From Bifidobacterium crudilactis (GTDB lineage: Bacteria > Actinomycetota > Actinomycetes > Actinomycetales > Bifidobacteriaceae), in assembly GCF_000738005.1 (NCBI RefSeq), contig NZ_JHAL01000002.1, forward strand, positions 556,634 to 620,633: a DNA stretch of 64,000 bases, written 5' to 3'. The notes below the pieces were generated by a model, which saw only the letters and a program-made list of their open reading frames with translations, made no database searches and had not been told where the DNA came from. A program made the translations under genes and the position numbers. Below are positions 1 to 10,728 of the stretch, in pieces; the first letter of the stretch is position 1; each line of letters opens with the position of its first letter.

Positions 1-767
<767 letters not shown>

Positions 768-774
768 TTACACC

Positions 775-3393
775 ATGCCTATGGTTGATATTGATTGGTT
801 GTCGGACCACGTCGAGCTGAAGAAGGACCTGAGCTACGAACAGCTCGCCGCTGATCTCGTTCGCGTCGGTCTGGAAGAAGAGATGATTCACCGTTCCTCG
901 GTGACCGGTCCCATCGTGGTCGGGTATGTCGTGGATGCCACGCCTGAACCGCAGAAGAACGGCAAGACCATCAACTGGTGTCATGTCGATGTCGGCGACG
1001 CCTTCAACGACAAGGACGAGCAGGGCAACTCTGTTCCTCGCGGAATCGTCTGCGGCGCCCCGAACATGGCAGCGGGCGAAAAGGTGGTCGTCACACTTCC
1101 GGGAGCCGTGCTGCCGGGTGACTTCCGCATAGAGCCGCGTAAGACATACGGACACGTTTCGGACGGCATGTGCGCCTCGGAACGTGAGCTTGGCATCGGA
1201 GACAGCCACGACGGCATCATTCTGCTGCGCGAACATGGTTTCACCGCAGAGGAATACGAGGCGCTGAAGCCCGGAGACGACGCGATCAGCCTGCTGCATC
1301 TCAACAATCCGATTCTGGAGATCAACATCACCCCGGATCGCGGATATGCCTTCTCGTACAGAGGCATCGCCCGGGAGTATCACAATTCCACAGGTGCCGT
1401 GTTCACGGACCCGGTGAAGCGCCTAAACTCCTTGATTCCTGATATCGCTGCCGCAGAAGTCGAGCCTTCCTACGTGCCTGATGTCGATGTGGAGATCGAG
1501 GACGACAATCCGATTCACGGTGTGATCGGCTGCGACCGCTACTACGCTCGCGCGATTCATCACGTCAATACCGCGTCGCGGACTCCGAACACCATGAGAC
1601 GCAGGCTGATTCGTGCGGGCATGCGGCCGATCTCACTGCCTGTCGACGTGACCAACTACGTGATGATGGATCTTGGCCAGCCCCTGCATGCCTATGATCT
1701 CGACGCCATAGAAGGCCCGATTGTGGTGCGTCGCGCCCGCGAGGGCGAAGAGCTCGTCACTCTGGACGGCAAATCCCATACCCTGAGTGTGGAGGATCTC
1801 CTGATCACCGATTCGCCAAACGGCGAGCGTGCATCCAGAATCCTCGGTATCGCAGGGGTTATGGGTGGCCAGTATGGTGAGGTCACCGACGAGACCACCA
1901 ACATTCTTATCGAGGCGGCGCATTTCGATCCGATCTCCATCGCACGCTCGGCGCGTCGGCACAAGATTCCCTCCGAGGCTTCACGCAGGTTCGAGCGAGG
2001 TGTGGACACCAGGCTTCAGCCTGCCGCAGCGCAGGAAGCCGTTGAATTGTTGAGCAAATACGGTTCCGGTTCGGCTTCCCATTCGCCAAAGGACCTGAAC
2101 AACACCGTCAAGCCGAAGGATATTCTCTTCAAGGCGAGCGAGGTCAAACGTCTTGCGGGACTTGACTGCGAATTGAACCGGATATCGGAAGTGCTGATCG
2201 ATATCGGCTGCCGGGTCGGTGGCGGCGGCAACGGCGAGTTCACCGTGGCGCCTCCAACATGGCGACCTGATTTGACCGAGCCATGCGACCTGGTCGAGGA
2301 GGTGGCTCGTCTGATCGGATACGACAATATCCCCGTCGTGGTGCCTTCCGCTCCGGTGTTGGGCAACAGTGGTCTGACCCCGTTCCAGCTGCGTCATCGG
2401 TGGGTTGCGAACACCCTTGCCGAATCCGGACTGGTGGAGACCTTGAGCTATCCCTTCGTCGGTGACGAGGACTTCAAGGCCTTCGCTCTTGAGGCCGAGA
2501 CCGTTCACGGGAACAGCGTGCAGCTGGAGAACCCTCTTGCCGGTGACCGTCCCTATCTGCGTCGCTCCTTGCTGATGACGCTCGCCTTGACCGTGCAGCG
2601 CAACATTCGACGAGGTTTGCAGAACGTCGGCATCTATGAACTCGGACGTGTGTTCCTCTGGGACCCTCAGGCCCCTGCGATTCCGGCGCTTCCAGGTGGA
2701 GTGCGTCCTTCGGATGAGCAGCTTGCCGCACTTGATGCGGGGCTTCCCGAACAACCGGAACACGTTGCGGCGATTTTCACCGGCAACGCGGAGGACGCGG
2801 GCTGGCTTTCGCAGAAACGTCCCGTTGACTGGACCGACGCAGTGGAGACCGTTGAACGTGTGTCCAAGCGGCTAGGGGCCCGGTTGAGCCTGCAACAGCC
2901 GGCTTCAGGCGAAAGCGACCCGTCATGGCATCCCGGTCGCAGCGCCCGAGTGCTGCTGCCTGACGGGAGCGTCGTCGGAACCGTCGGAGAGTTCCATCCC
3001 GAGGTGAACGCCGCCTTGGGACTGCCTGCTCACAGTGCCGCCTTCGAGCTCAACCTCACGGCCATATTCTCGGCTTTGGACGATTCGCCTGTCCAGGCCA
3101 AGGCGATATCGACATTCCCTCCCGTGCATCAGGATCTGGCGTTCACAGTTCCCGAGGCTCTCAGCGCTCAGGAGCTGCAGGATACGATCGTCAAAGCCGC
3201 TGGCGACGACCTTGAGTCCATTGAACTCTTCGATGTCTTCACCGGCGATCAGCTCGGCAAGGATAAGAAGTCGCTGGCGTATGCGGTAACATTCCGCTCA
3301 CCAGTGAAAACACTGGGTGCGGAGGACAGTGAGGCGCTGCGTAGTGTAATTGTTGAGGCAGCAGAGCAATTGGGCGCCCAACTCAGAGCCTGA
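775..3393 (+). CDS. pheT: Phenylalanine-tRNA ligase beta subunit
   Basis: This is the 872-residue partner of PheS. From the N-terminus it shows a tRNA-binding OB-like domain (about 45-155), the B3/B4 editing region, the B5 domain with the SRRFERGVD motif, the catalytic-like core, and a C-terminal ferredoxin-fold anticodon-binding domain beginning near FPPVHQDLAFTVP. The reading frame opens earlier at a TTG (751), but ATG 775 is chosen because a GGGGGAG ribosome-binding site sits about 10 bases upstream and the protein then starts MPMVDIDWLSDHV, normal for the family. Length is usual for the family. Confidence 0.97.
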   Translation: MPMVDIDWLSDHVELKKDLSYEQLAADLVRVGLEEEMIHRSSVTGPIVVGYVVDATPEPQKNGKTINWCHVDVGDAFNDKDEQGNSVPRGIVCGAPNMAAGEKVVVTLPGAVLPGDFRIEPRKTYGHVSDGMCASERELGIGDSHDGIILLREHGFTAEEYEALKPGDDAISLLHLNNPILEINITPDRGYAFSYRGIAREYHNSTGAVFTDPVKRLNSLIPDIAAAEVEPSYVPDVDVEIEDDNPIHGVIGCDRYYARAIHHVNTASRTPNTMRRRLIRAGMRPISLPVDVTNYVMMDLGQPLHAYDLDAIEGPIVVRRAREGEELVTLDGKSHTLSVEDLLITDSPNGERASRILGIAGVMGGQYGEVTDETTNILIEAAHFDPISIARSARRHKIPSEASRRFERGVDTRLQPAAAQEAVELLSKYGSGSASHSPKDLNNTVKPKDILFKASEVKRLAGLDCELNRISEVLIDIGCRVGGGGNGEFTVAPPTWRPDLTEPCDLVEEVARLIGYDNIPVVVPSAPVLGNSGLTPFQLRHRWVANTLAESGLVETLSYPFVGDEDFKAFALEAETVHGNSVQLENPLAGDRPYLRRSLLMTLALTVQRNIRRGLQNVGIYELGRVFLWDPQAPAIPALPGGVRPSDEQLAALDAGLPEQPEHVAAIFTGNAEDAGWLSQKRPVDWTDAVETVERVSKRLGARLSLQQPASGESDPSWHPGRSARVLLPDGSVVGTVGEFHPEVNAALGLPAHSAAFELNLTAIFSALDDSPVQAKAISTFPPVHQDLAFTVPEALSAQELQDTIVKAAGDDLESIELFDVFTGDQLGKDKKSLAYAVTFRSPVKTLGAEDSEALRSVIVEAAEQLGAQLRA

Positions 3394-3396
3394 ACA

Positions 3397-4215
3397 ATGG
3401 AGGAGGCAGCTACGAACGAGAACAACAGCAACGAGGGCTTGCAGCCGGATTCCGATATGCAACAGTCGGGACCCGAGCGTATTCCCGGATCTTCGCCACT
3501 GCCGAATCAGCCTCTTGGCGACGCAGACCCCGGTGAGGGGGCACCTTCCTCCGGCGGCGACTCCGCGCGAAAAACGGAGCCGGCACAGTCCGCTCCTGAA
3601 TACGGAGAGCGGGCCACACCTGAATACGGTGCTTTGAAAAGCCAGTATCCCGGCTGGAATCCCTATGTGTACGGGCAGCCGGAACCTGAACGAAAGGATG
3701 CCGAGACGCAGCAGCATGCGACCTCGGCAAACCCTTTCACAGGGCTTCACCGTCCTTCCGGGACAGGGGAATCATCCAACGGCACCAGCAGTCAGCAGGC
3801 CGGGAGCAATCATCCGGGTTTCAACCCGGCAAGTCTCAATCCCGGCGGCGGCCAATCGCGAATGAGCGGAGGAAAAGGTCAGCCGCGTTTTCTGGGCGGG
3901 GTGAATCTTGATGACCCGAATCAAAACCCCGTGTACGGCAGGTGGGATCCCTACGCGGTAATCTCATTCATCACGGTGTTCTTCATGGCGTTGCCGATTT
4001 TCCCTCTTATCATCGGCATCATCGCCATCTATCGGACCACGGTGTTCCATATGAAGGGCAGAGGTCTGGCCATCGCCGCGGTGGTGATAGCCATCATCGA
4101 ACTCATCACGCTGGCCGTGATGATGTATTTCGGCATAAGCACCGACGATCTCATATCCATGCTGCAGAGCTGGGCCGCCTCGAACTCCGGTTCAGGGACG
4201 TCCTTCTCCGCCTGA
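3397..4215 (+). CDS. DUF4190-type membrane protein with a disordered N-terminus
   Basis: A 272-residue protein starting 3 bases after pheT stops. The first 180 or so residues are rich in Pro, Gly, Ser, Asn and Gln, without hydrophobic stretches, and are probably disordered and cytoplasmic. The C-terminus has two membrane segments: one around VISFITVFFMALPIFPLIIG and one around GLAIAAVVIAIIELITLAVM, separated by a short KGRG loop. That two-helix pattern is the DUF4190 arrangement common in actinobacterial membrane proteins. The function is unknown. Tight spacing suggests transcription with pheST, but that need not mean a shared role. Confidence 0.8.
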   Translation: MEEAATNENNSNEGLQPDSDMQQSGPERIPGSSPLPNQPLGDADPGEGAPSSGGDSARKTEPAQSAPEYGERATPEYGALKSQYPGWNPYVYGQPEPERKDAETQQHATSANPFTGLHRPSGTGESSNGTSSQQAGSNHPGFNPASLNPGGGQSRMSGGKGQPRFLGGVNLDDPNQNPVYGRWDPYAVISFITVFFMALPIFPLIIGIIAIYRTTVFHMKGRGLAIAAVVIAIIELITLAVMMYFGISTDDLISMLQSWAASNSGSGTSFSA

Positions 4216-4254
4216 CGACTCCCCAGGGATGTGGCGAACAAGCGACACGCGCTT

Positions 4255-4290
4255 TGCATAATTATGCATAACTGTGCATAACGAGTATGC
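4255..4290 (+). promoter_or_regulatory. Putative ArgR operator upstream of argC
   Basis: Three direct copies of TGCATAA start at 4255, 4265 and 4275, exactly one helical turn apart, followed by an inverted TATGC at 4286. The first copy is part of a perfect palindrome, TGCATAATTATGCA (4255-4268). TGCATA occurs in actinobacterial ARG boxes as I remember them, and the site lies about 70-100 bases before argC in a cluster that encodes ArgR. Binding by ArgR is inferred. Confidence 0.6.
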
Positions 4291-4358
4291 TCAATCACAA
4301 CGAAGGCGCTAGGGCCGGTAGGCTCAAGCGCTCATCACGCATTTGATTGGGAGTTGGG

Positions 4359-5450
4359 ATGTCGCAATATACGGTTGCCGTTGCAGGTGCGACGGGTTAT
4401 GCAGGCGGTGAGGCTCTGAGAATCCTCGCCACCCATCCGGATTTCACGGTGACCTGCGTCACGGGACATTCATCGGTCGGCGAGCCTCTGTCAAAGCACA
4501 TGCCCCACATTCCGCAATTGGGCAATCTGGTGGTTCAGGACACCACCGCGGATGTGCTTAACGGGCACGATGTCATCATCCTGGCACTGCCTCATGGCGC
4601 TTCCGGCAAACTCGCAGCGCAGCTTGACCCGCAGTCGGTGGTCGTGGATCTGGGAGCGGACCACCGCCTGGAACGTCAGGAGGCGTGGGATAGCTACTAC
4701 GGCGGCGAGTTCTACGAACACTGGACCTATGGCATGCCCGAACTGATACTTGGCAATGCCACGGAGGGCGGCTATACGCGTCAGCGCTCCAAGCTTCCGG
4801 GAGTCAGGCGAATCGCAGGACCGGGATGCAACGTCACCGCAGTGACCCTGGCATTCCAGCCCGCCGTCGCCACCGGACTCGTCGATATGCACTCGATCGT
4901 CGCCAATCTGGTCGTCGGGTACTCCGGGGCCGGGAAAAACCTCAAGCGCACCAATCTGCTGGCCGCCCAGGCTTTCGGCTCCGCAACACCATACGGCGTA
5001 GGTGGCTCGCATAGGCATATTCCCGAGATATTGCAGAATCTCGGTCATGCGGCGACGGCGTCGGATGGCGGCAAGGATATGGCGATGTCGTTCACTCCGG
5101 TGCTGGCGCCAATGGCAAGGGGCATCCTTGCCAGCGTCGTGGCTCCTCTGAGCGAGCGAGCCTTCGGGCTCAGCGACGATGCGATTCACCTGATCTGGGA
5201 ACAGGCGTATGAAGGTCAGGACTTCATCCAGGTGCTTCCCGCAGGAGTCATGCCCGCCACCGCGGACGTCGTAGGGTCCAACGCAGCCCATATCCAGGTT
5301 GCCGTGGACAGGAGATCACATACTTTGCAGGCCTTCGCCGCAATCGACAATCTGAACAGAGGCACCGCAGGGCAGGCGGTGCAGTCCTTGAACATCGCCA
5401 TGAATCTGCCCGAAATGAACGGTTTGACCATGATAGGAGTAGCGCCATGA
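4359..5450 (+). CDS. argC: N-acetyl-gamma-glutamyl-phosphate reductase
   Basis: This is the third step of arginine synthesis: NADPH-dependent reduction of N-acetylglutamyl phosphate to the semialdehyde. The 363-residue protein opens with the nucleotide-binding motif VAGATGYAGGEALRIL. It also shows LALPHGASG and the catalytic region GPGCNVTAVTLAF, whose Cys is the expected nucleophile. ATG 4359 (MSQYTVAVAGATG) fits family N-termini. A TTG at 4347 would add four residues. It is the first gene of a long arg operon, with ARG-box-like repeats upstream. Confidence 0.97.
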   Translation: MSQYTVAVAGATGYAGGEALRILATHPDFTVTCVTGHSSVGEPLSKHMPHIPQLGNLVVQDTTADVLNGHDVIILALPHGASGKLAAQLDPQSVVVDLGADHRLERQEAWDSYYGGEFYEHWTYGMPELILGNATEGGYTRQRSKLPGVRRIAGPGCNVTAVTLAFQPAVATGLVDMHSIVANLVVGYSGAGKNLKRTNLLAAQAFGSATPYGVGGSHRHIPEILQNLGHAATASDGGKDMAMSFTPVLAPMARGILASVVAPLSERAFGLSDDAIHLIWEQAYEGQDFIQVLPAGVMPATADVVGSNAAHIQVAVDRRSHTLQAFAAIDNLNRGTAGQAVQSLNIAMNLPEMNGLTMIGVAP

Positions 5451-6616
5451 GCGTCACATATGCCAAGGGATTCGAAGCTGCCGGTGTTTCGGCAGGCATT
5501 TCCGCACACGAAGGCAAAAAGGATCTGGCGCTCGTCGTCAACCAGGGCCCTCTACATGCGGCGGCAGGCGTGTTCACCTCGAATCGCTTCTGTGCGGCAC
5601 CGGTGCAATGGTCACGAAAGGCCGTCGCCGACGGGAGTCTGCACGCAGTGGTCATCAACTCCGGAGGAGCGAATGCCTGCACGGGGGAGGCCGGATACCT
5701 GCAATCGGCAAAAACCGCAGGCGCTGCCGCCACACAGCTCGGTCTGGCGCCGCAGGAGGTCGCGGTGGCATCGACAGGACTCATCGGCGAGCTTCTGCCG
5801 ATGGACAATGTGCTGCAGGGTGTGGAACACGCATTCTCCCATCTAGCTGACACCGAGAATGCCGGCTCGGACGCGTCATACGCGATTATGACCACCGACA
5901 CCGTGCCCAAGACCGTCACTCTGGACGGTACCGGGTATCGCATCGGTGGCATGGTCAAGGGCTCAGGTATGATCGCACCGCAATTGGCCACGATGATCTG
6001 CGTGATCACCACGGATGCGGCAATCGACGCCGCTCAGGCCGAGGAGGCTCTGCGCCAAGCCACCTCAGCGAGTTTCGACCGTATCGACGTGGACGGATGC
6101 ATGTCCACCAACGACACCGTGCTGCTGCTGGCATCGGGTGCCTCGGATGTTCAGCCGGATATGGCCGAGTTCTCGGCTCTCATTCGCGAGGCCTGCACCA
6201 CGTTGGCTCGGAAGATTGTCGGGGACGGGGAAGGTTCCTCGCACGACATCAACGTGACCGTCAAAGGCGCCACAAGCGAGGACGCGGCTCTGATCTGCGC
6301 GAGGGCCATAGCCGGAGCCAACCTGCTCAAATGTGCCATAGCTGGCAACGACCCGAACTGGGGCCGTGTGGTGTCTTCGCTGGGCACCGTGCCGCAGGCG
6401 ACGGCTCCCTACGATCCGAATAAGGTCACCGTGGAAATCAACGGCGTCAAGGTCTGTGACGGCGGCAAGCCGGGTGAGGCGCGTTCCCTGGTCACCATGA
6501 ACGAGCGCGAGGTCGACATCACCGTAGACCTGCATGAGGGCAAGGCTCAGGGAACCATTTGGACGGACGACCTCACGCATGACTATGTGCAAATAAACTC
6601 TGAATACGAGTCGTGA
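5447..6616 (+). CDS. argJ: Bifunctional glutamate N-acetyltransferase / ornithine acetyltransferase
   Basis: ArgJ moves the acetyl group from N-acetylornithine to glutamate, making the pathway cyclic; bifunctional forms also use acetyl-CoA. The 389-residue protein has the self-cleavage motif KGSGMIAPQLATM, whose Thr182 (codon at 5990) becomes the N-terminal nucleophile of the beta chain. It also shows VINSGGANACTG and GNDPNWGRV. Its ATG overlaps the argC stop in ATGA, indicating translational coupling. No separate argA is seen here, consistent with a cyclic pathway. Confidence 0.97.
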   Translation: MSVTYAKGFEAAGVSAGISAHEGKKDLALVVNQGPLHAAAGVFTSNRFCAAPVQWSRKAVADGSLHAVVINSGGANACTGEAGYLQSAKTAGAAATQLGLAPQEVAVASTGLIGELLPMDNVLQGVEHAFSHLADTENAGSDASYAIMTTDTVPKTVTLDGTGYRIGGMVKGSGMIAPQLATMICVITTDAAIDAAQAEEALRQATSASFDRIDVDGCMSTNDTVLLLASGASDVQPDMAEFSALIREACTTLARKIVGDGEGSSHDINVTVKGATSEDAALICARAIAGANLLKCAIAGNDPNWGRVVSSLGTVPQATAPYDPNKVTVEINGVKVCDGGKPGEARSLVTMNEREVDITVDLHEGKAQGTIWTDDLTHDYVQINSEYES

Positions 6617-6715
6617 TCGCCGCGATGCGCATCATGGTTTCGGCGAGCAGATCGGCCGAGGCATGATGGCTGATTCGGGTATTGAGCTTTGAGGTAACAG
6701 GAACAGAGGTTTGTT

Positions 6716-7672
6716 ATGACACCAGTCAAGGGACCGGGTTTTCACTTCGATGTGCATACCGATCTTCGTGCCGATCAGAAGGCGGAGGTGCTCATCGAGG
6801 CCCTGCCGTGGCTTGAGGAGTTCTCAGGCCAACGGGTCGTCATCAAATACGGGGGCAACGCGATGGTCGATGACCATCTCAAGCGCTGCTTTGCGGAAGA
6901 CATGGTGTTTTTGCGACAGGTCGGGCTTCATCCTGTGGTCGTGCACGGTGGCGGTCCTCAGATTTCGAGCATGCTCAAGGCTCTGGGCATCAAATCCGAA
7001 TTCAAGGGGGGTCTGCGCGTGACCACGCCCGAAGCGATGGACGTGGTGCGCATGGTGCTGACGGGCAAGGTTTCCCGTGAACTGGTGGGCCTGATAAATT
7101 CACACGGGCCATATGCCGTCGGGCTGTCCGGAGAGGACGGGGCGCTGTTCTCCGCGATGCAGCGCAAGCCGATCATCGACGGGACCGCCACGGATATCGG
7201 ACTGGTCGGTGACGTGGTCAGCGTCGATGCCTCCGCGGTGGAAGACATCATCAATGCCGGACGCATCCCCGTGGTGTCATCCGTTGCACCGAACGAGGAC
7301 GATGCCACGCAGGTACTCAACGTCAACGCCGATTCCGCGGCTGCGGCACTCGCCGCCGCGTTGGGGGCACGCAAATTCCTCATACTCACCGATGTAGACG
7401 GGCTGTATGCCGACTGGCCGGACAAGAATTCCTTGATCGGGCGCATCGGCGTGGAGAATCTCAGGGATATGTTGCCTGACCTGGAATCAGGGATGAGACC
7501 GAAGATGGAAGCGTGTGTGCGAGCATTGGACGGGGGAGTCGAGCAGTCTCACATCATTGACGGCCGCAAGCCGCACTCACTGCTGAATGAAATCTTTACG
7601 ACAGCCGGTATCGGCACGATGGTGGTGCCTGAGGACGGCATCGAAATGAGGAGTTCGTATGAAGTCGCTTGA
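6716..7672 (+). CDS. argB: Acetylglutamate kinase
   Basis: ArgB phosphorylates N-acetylglutamate. The 318-residue amino-acid-kinase fold shows KYGGNAM (residues 44-50), [10 protein letters not shown] (about 75-84) and, later, [17 protein letters not shown]. The 35-40 residue N-terminal helix before the fold is typical of the hexameric, arginine-inhibited kinases of organisms with a cyclic pathway, so feedback control at this step is likely (inference). A 99-base gap after argJ holds no gene. The start has an AGAGG site upstream. Confidence 0.97.
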   Translation: MTPVKGPGFHFDVHTDLRADQKAEVLIEALPWLEEFSGQRVVIKYGGNAMVDDHLKRCFAEDMVFLRQVGLHPVVVHGGGPQISSMLKALGIKSEFKGGLRVTTPEAMDVVRMVLTGKVSRELVGLINSHGPYAVGLSGEDGALFSAMQRKPIIDGTATDIGLVGDVVSVDASAVEDIINAGRIPVVSSVAPNEDDATQVLNVNADSAAAALAAALGARKFLILTDVDGLYADWPDKNSLIGRIGVENLRDMLPDLESGMRPKMEACVRALDGGVEQSHIIDGRKPHSLLNEIFTTAGIGTMVVPEDGIEMRSSYEVA

Positions 7673-8948
7673 AACGTTGGGGGCCGATGGAAGCCATTGG
7701 CTGAGCGAATACAAGGATGTCCACATGAACGTGTTCGGCACGCCTCTGAGGGTGCTTGATCACGGACTGGGCAGCCACGTCTGGGATGTCGATGGCAATG
7801 AATACCTCGACTTTCTTGGTGGTATCGCAGTCAATTCCCTGGGCTACGCGCACCCGAAATGGGTTGCCGCGATAACCGAACAGGCAGGGAAGATCGCCCA
7901 TATCAGCAATTATTTCGCCAGTGAGCCCCAGATCAGGCTCGCCGAAATGCTGATAGACAAGGCCGGGGCGCCGGAAGGGTCGCACGTCTATTTCGGCAAT
8001 TCAGGAGCCGAAGGCAATGAGGCGGCGATAAAACTGGCGAAGCTCTACGGCCGCACCATGCCGGGAGCTTTGCCGAAGATCGGCGGCAAACAGGCCAGAA
8101 TCGTGGCCTTGACGCATGGTTTCCACGGCAGGACGCTCGGTGCTCTGAGCGCTACGTGGAAGCCTGACATCAGAACCCCCTTCGAGCCTCTCGTACCGAA
8201 TGTCGAATTCGCGACCTCGGGGGATCTGCGATCCATGGAGGACATCTTCTCCAGTACAGGCAAAGGCAGATACGGCAAAGGGCCCGTCGCGGCGGTCATC
8301 ATGGAGCTCATCCAGGGCGAGGCCGGCGTCAAGGCCATGGACCCCGAATACGTCAAGGGTGTGCGGGCTTTGTGCGATGCACACGGCGCCTTGCTGATCT
8401 TCGACGAAGTGCAGACGGGAATCGGACGGACAGGGGAATGGTTCGCATTCCAGCGTGAGGATCTCAGCGGCGGGGTGGTGCCCGATGCCGTGACCTTCGC
8501 CAAAGGCGTTGCAGGTGGATTCCCCATGGGAGGGCTTATCGCTTTCGGCGCATCCCTGAGTGCGTTGTTCACGCCAGGGTCCCATGGTTCGACCTTCGCG
8601 GGAAATCCGCTTGCTGCGGCCGCCGGGGTGGCCACCTTGACGACGATACAGGACGAACATCTGATGGAGAACGCCGAAGACCGTGGACGGCAGTTGCGCG
8701 ACGGGCTTGAGCATTGCGGCAATCCGCTCTTCGCAGGAGCTCGAGGCCGAGGTCTGCTGGATGCGGTGCAGCTCTCTCACCCGTGTGCGCATGCCGCTGC
8801 AAACTGGGCATTGGAGCATGGTCTCATCGTCAACGCCGTGGCTCCTGACGCCTTGCGATTCGCCCCTCCGCTGGTGGTCGCCGCAGAGGATGTGGATGCC
8901 TGCGTAGCGGTATTGACCAAGATGCCGGCCGATTTGAAGAATGATTAG
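7659..8948 (+). CDS. argD: Acetylornithine aminotransferase
   Basis: This class III PLP-dependent aminotransferase converts N-acetylglutamate semialdehyde to N-acetylornithine. The 429-residue protein shows [29 protein letters not shown], the aspartate motif [15 protein letters not shown] and the PLP lysine Lys282 in [13 protein letters not shown]. Its ATG lies 14 bases inside the end of argB, so translation is coupled. Confidence 0.97.
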   Translation: MKSLETLGADGSHWLSEYKDVHMNVFGTPLRVLDHGLGSHVWDVDGNEYLDFLGGIAVNSLGYAHPKWVAAITEQAGKIAHISNYFASEPQIRLAEMLIDKAGAPEGSHVYFGNSGAEGNEAAIKLAKLYGRTMPGALPKIGGKQARIVALTHGFHGRTLGALSATWKPDIRTPFEPLVPNVEFATSGDLRSMEDIFSSTGKGRYGKGPVAAVIMELIQGEAGVKAMDPEYVKGVRALCDAHGALLIFDEVQTGIGRTGEWFAFQREDLSGGVVPDAVTFAKGVAGGFPMGGLIAFGASLSALFTPGSHGSTFAGNPLAAAAGVATLTTIQDEHLMENAEDRGRQLRDGLEHCGNPLFAGARGRGLLDAVQLSHPCAHAAANWALEHGLIVNAVAPDALRFAPPLVVAAEDVDACVAVLTKMPADLKND

Positions 8949-9014
8949 ATAGCCGTCAACACGAATACGACCGTGGTGCGTGCCCGGTCGCAACAAGGAG
9001 GAAGAGGAGAAGAG

Positions 9015-9989
9015 ATGACAGCTCAGCTCAGACATATGCTCAGGGATGATGATGTTTCCCATGACGAACAGCTCGACATACTCGAATTGGGTATGCGCTT
9101 CCGCGAAAATCGGCTGTTTTCGCGTCCCTTTGAAGGACCCCAGGCGGTGGCGGTGCTCTTCGACAAGCCGAGCACGCGTACGCGATCAAGCTTTTCGGTG
9201 GGTGTCGCCGAATTGGGCGGCTACCCTCTGGTGATAGACAAGGGCGGTTCCCAGCTCGGTCGTGGTGAGCCCGTTGCCGACACCGCCAGGGTGCTGACGC
9301 GTATGACCTCCGCCATCGTATGGAGGACCTTCGGGCAGGAACGCGTCGAAGAGATGGCTCGCTACGCCACGGTTCCCGTGGTCAACGCCCTGACCGACGA
9401 ATTCCACCCATGCCAGGTGCTTGCGGATTTCCTCACCATCGCCCAGCATCAGGGCGGAGTGAGCGAACTTGCAGGGAAAACCATCGCCTACCTTGGTGAC
9501 AGCGCCAACAATATGGCGAATTCCTACCTGCTGGCGGGTGCCACGGCCGGTATGCATGTGCATATCGCAGGGCCCTACGGCTACCTGCCCGAGCAATCGA
9601 TCGTGGCCGACGCGCAGGCCATCGCCGCCAAGACCGGCGGTTCCGTTCTCGTCACCACGGACGCCAAGGAAGCGGTGCGCGGTGCCGACTGCGTATTCAC
9701 CGACACCTGGGTGTCGATGGGCGAGGAAAGCCAGTACGCCACACGCTCGAAGCCCTTCTGGGATTACCAAGTGAATGACGAGCTGATGTCCTTGGCGGCC
9801 GACAACGCGCTGTTCCAGCACTGCCTGCCCGCATACCGCGGCAAGGAAGTGACCGCTTCGGTTATAGACGGCCCTCAGTCCGTGGTGTGGGATGAGGCAG
9901 AAAATCGCCTTCACGCTCAGAAGGCCCTGTTGACCTGGCTCATCGCCATGCAGCGTGACGACACCTCGCTGCTGGACGGTACGAAGTAG
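9015..9989 (+). CDS. argF: Ornithine carbamoyltransferase
   Basis: It joins ornithine and carbamoyl phosphate to citrulline. The 324-residue protein shows the carbamoyl-phosphate motif STRTR (residues 53-57), [10 protein letters not shown], and the ornithine loop with [11 protein letters not shown]. The frame opens at a GTG (8973), but ATG 9015 is preferred because AAGGAGGAAGAGGAG lies directly upstream and [13 protein letters not shown] is a normal N-terminus. It sits between argD and argR. Anabolic use is inferred from the operon. Confidence 0.96.
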   Translation: MTAQLRHMLRDDDVSHDEQLDILELGMRFRENRLFSRPFEGPQAVAVLFDKPSTRTRSSFSVGVAELGGYPLVIDKGGSQLGRGEPVADTARVLTRMTSAIVWRTFGQERVEEMARYATVPVVNALTDEFHPCQVLADFLTIAQHQGGVSELAGKTIAYLGDSANNMANSYLLAGATAGMHVHIAGPYGYLPEQSIVADAQAIAAKTGGSVLVTTDAKEAVRGADCVFTDTWVSMGEESQYATRSKPFWDYQVNDELMSLAADNALFQHCLPAYRGKEVTASVIDGPQSVVWDEAENRLHAQKALLTWLIAMQRDDTSLLDGTK

Positions 9990-10023
9990 GGGAGCTGACG
10001 ATGACGGATTGCAAGGAGGTGAC

Positions 10024-10629
10024 ATGGTGAGCGGAGAACCTTCGATGCCGCTGCAACGGCCGACGACCCGTGCGGCACGGCACAGTGCGATTCAGGACGT
10101 GCTTGCGCAGCACATCATCACCTCGCAGCAGCAGCTCGCCGACGTGCTTGCATCCCAAGGCATCGAGGTCACGCAGGCCACATTGAGCCGTGACCTCGAC
10201 GAAATGCACGCCACAAAGATTCGCATTGCGGATGGCTCCGTCTGCTACACGGTTCCGGGCCTGCAACACGAGGTTGCGCTCAATACCAGAATCTCGCAGG
10301 AGACGGCCCAGGACCATGAGGACGGGATGCAGAACTGGACGGCAATGAGCAAATTCGAGCAGCAGATGTCACGGGTCCTTTCCGGCCTGGTGACCTCGGT
10401 GGCCTCGGCGCAGAATCTCGTGGTGGTGCACACCCCATCAGGTGCCGCGCAATACGTCGCCAGCGTGCTCGACCGTCAACCCATCGACGGCATCCTGGGC
10501 ACCATCGCCGGCGACGACACGGTGATGGCCATCACCAGCGACAACGACACCGCCATCCAGCGGGCGTCATGGCTGCTGAATCTGGCGTCCGGCGGTGATG
10601 GTCCGCACGCCAAAGGCGAGAACGGATAG
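10024..10629 (+). CDS. argR: Arginine repressor
   Basis: ArgR is the arginine-sensing repressor of the pathway. The 201-residue protein has an N-terminal winged helix-turn-helix ([13 protein letters not shown] through the recognition helix [13 protein letters not shown]) and a C-terminal arginine-binding, hexamer-forming domain with [15 protein letters not shown] 10024 is chosen for its strong AAGGAGG site at 10013-10019. It is somewhat longer than the usual 150-170 residues because of an extended N-terminus and a middle linker. Being inside the operon makes its own expression autoregulated if the argC operator is real. Confidence 0.96.
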   Translation: MVSGEPSMPLQRPTTRAARHSAIQDVLAQHIITSQQQLADVLASQGIEVTQATLSRDLDEMHATKIRIADGSVCYTVPGLQHEVALNTRISQETAQDHEDGMQNWTAMSKFEQQMSRVLSGLVTSVASAQNLVVVHTPSGAAQYVASVLDRQPIDGILGTIAGDDTVMAITSDNDTAIQRASWLLNLASGGDGPHAKGENG

Positions 10630-10653
10630 ATTCACCGCCATCCAAGAATGTCG

Positions 10654-10694
10654 CAGACTCCGGAAAAGGGGTTCATCGGAGTCTGTATCTTTTG
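10654..10694 (+). terminator. Rho-independent-type terminator between argR and argG
   Basis: CAGACTCCG (10654-10662) pairs perfectly with CGGAGTCTG (10677-10685) around a 14-base loop, and TATCTTTT follows. This would end the argCJBDFR transcript, so argG probably has its own promoter or is reached only by read-through. Confidence 0.7.
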
Positions 10695-10728
10695 CAACAC
10701 TTGAACCATATGCAAGGAAAGGGCAGCA

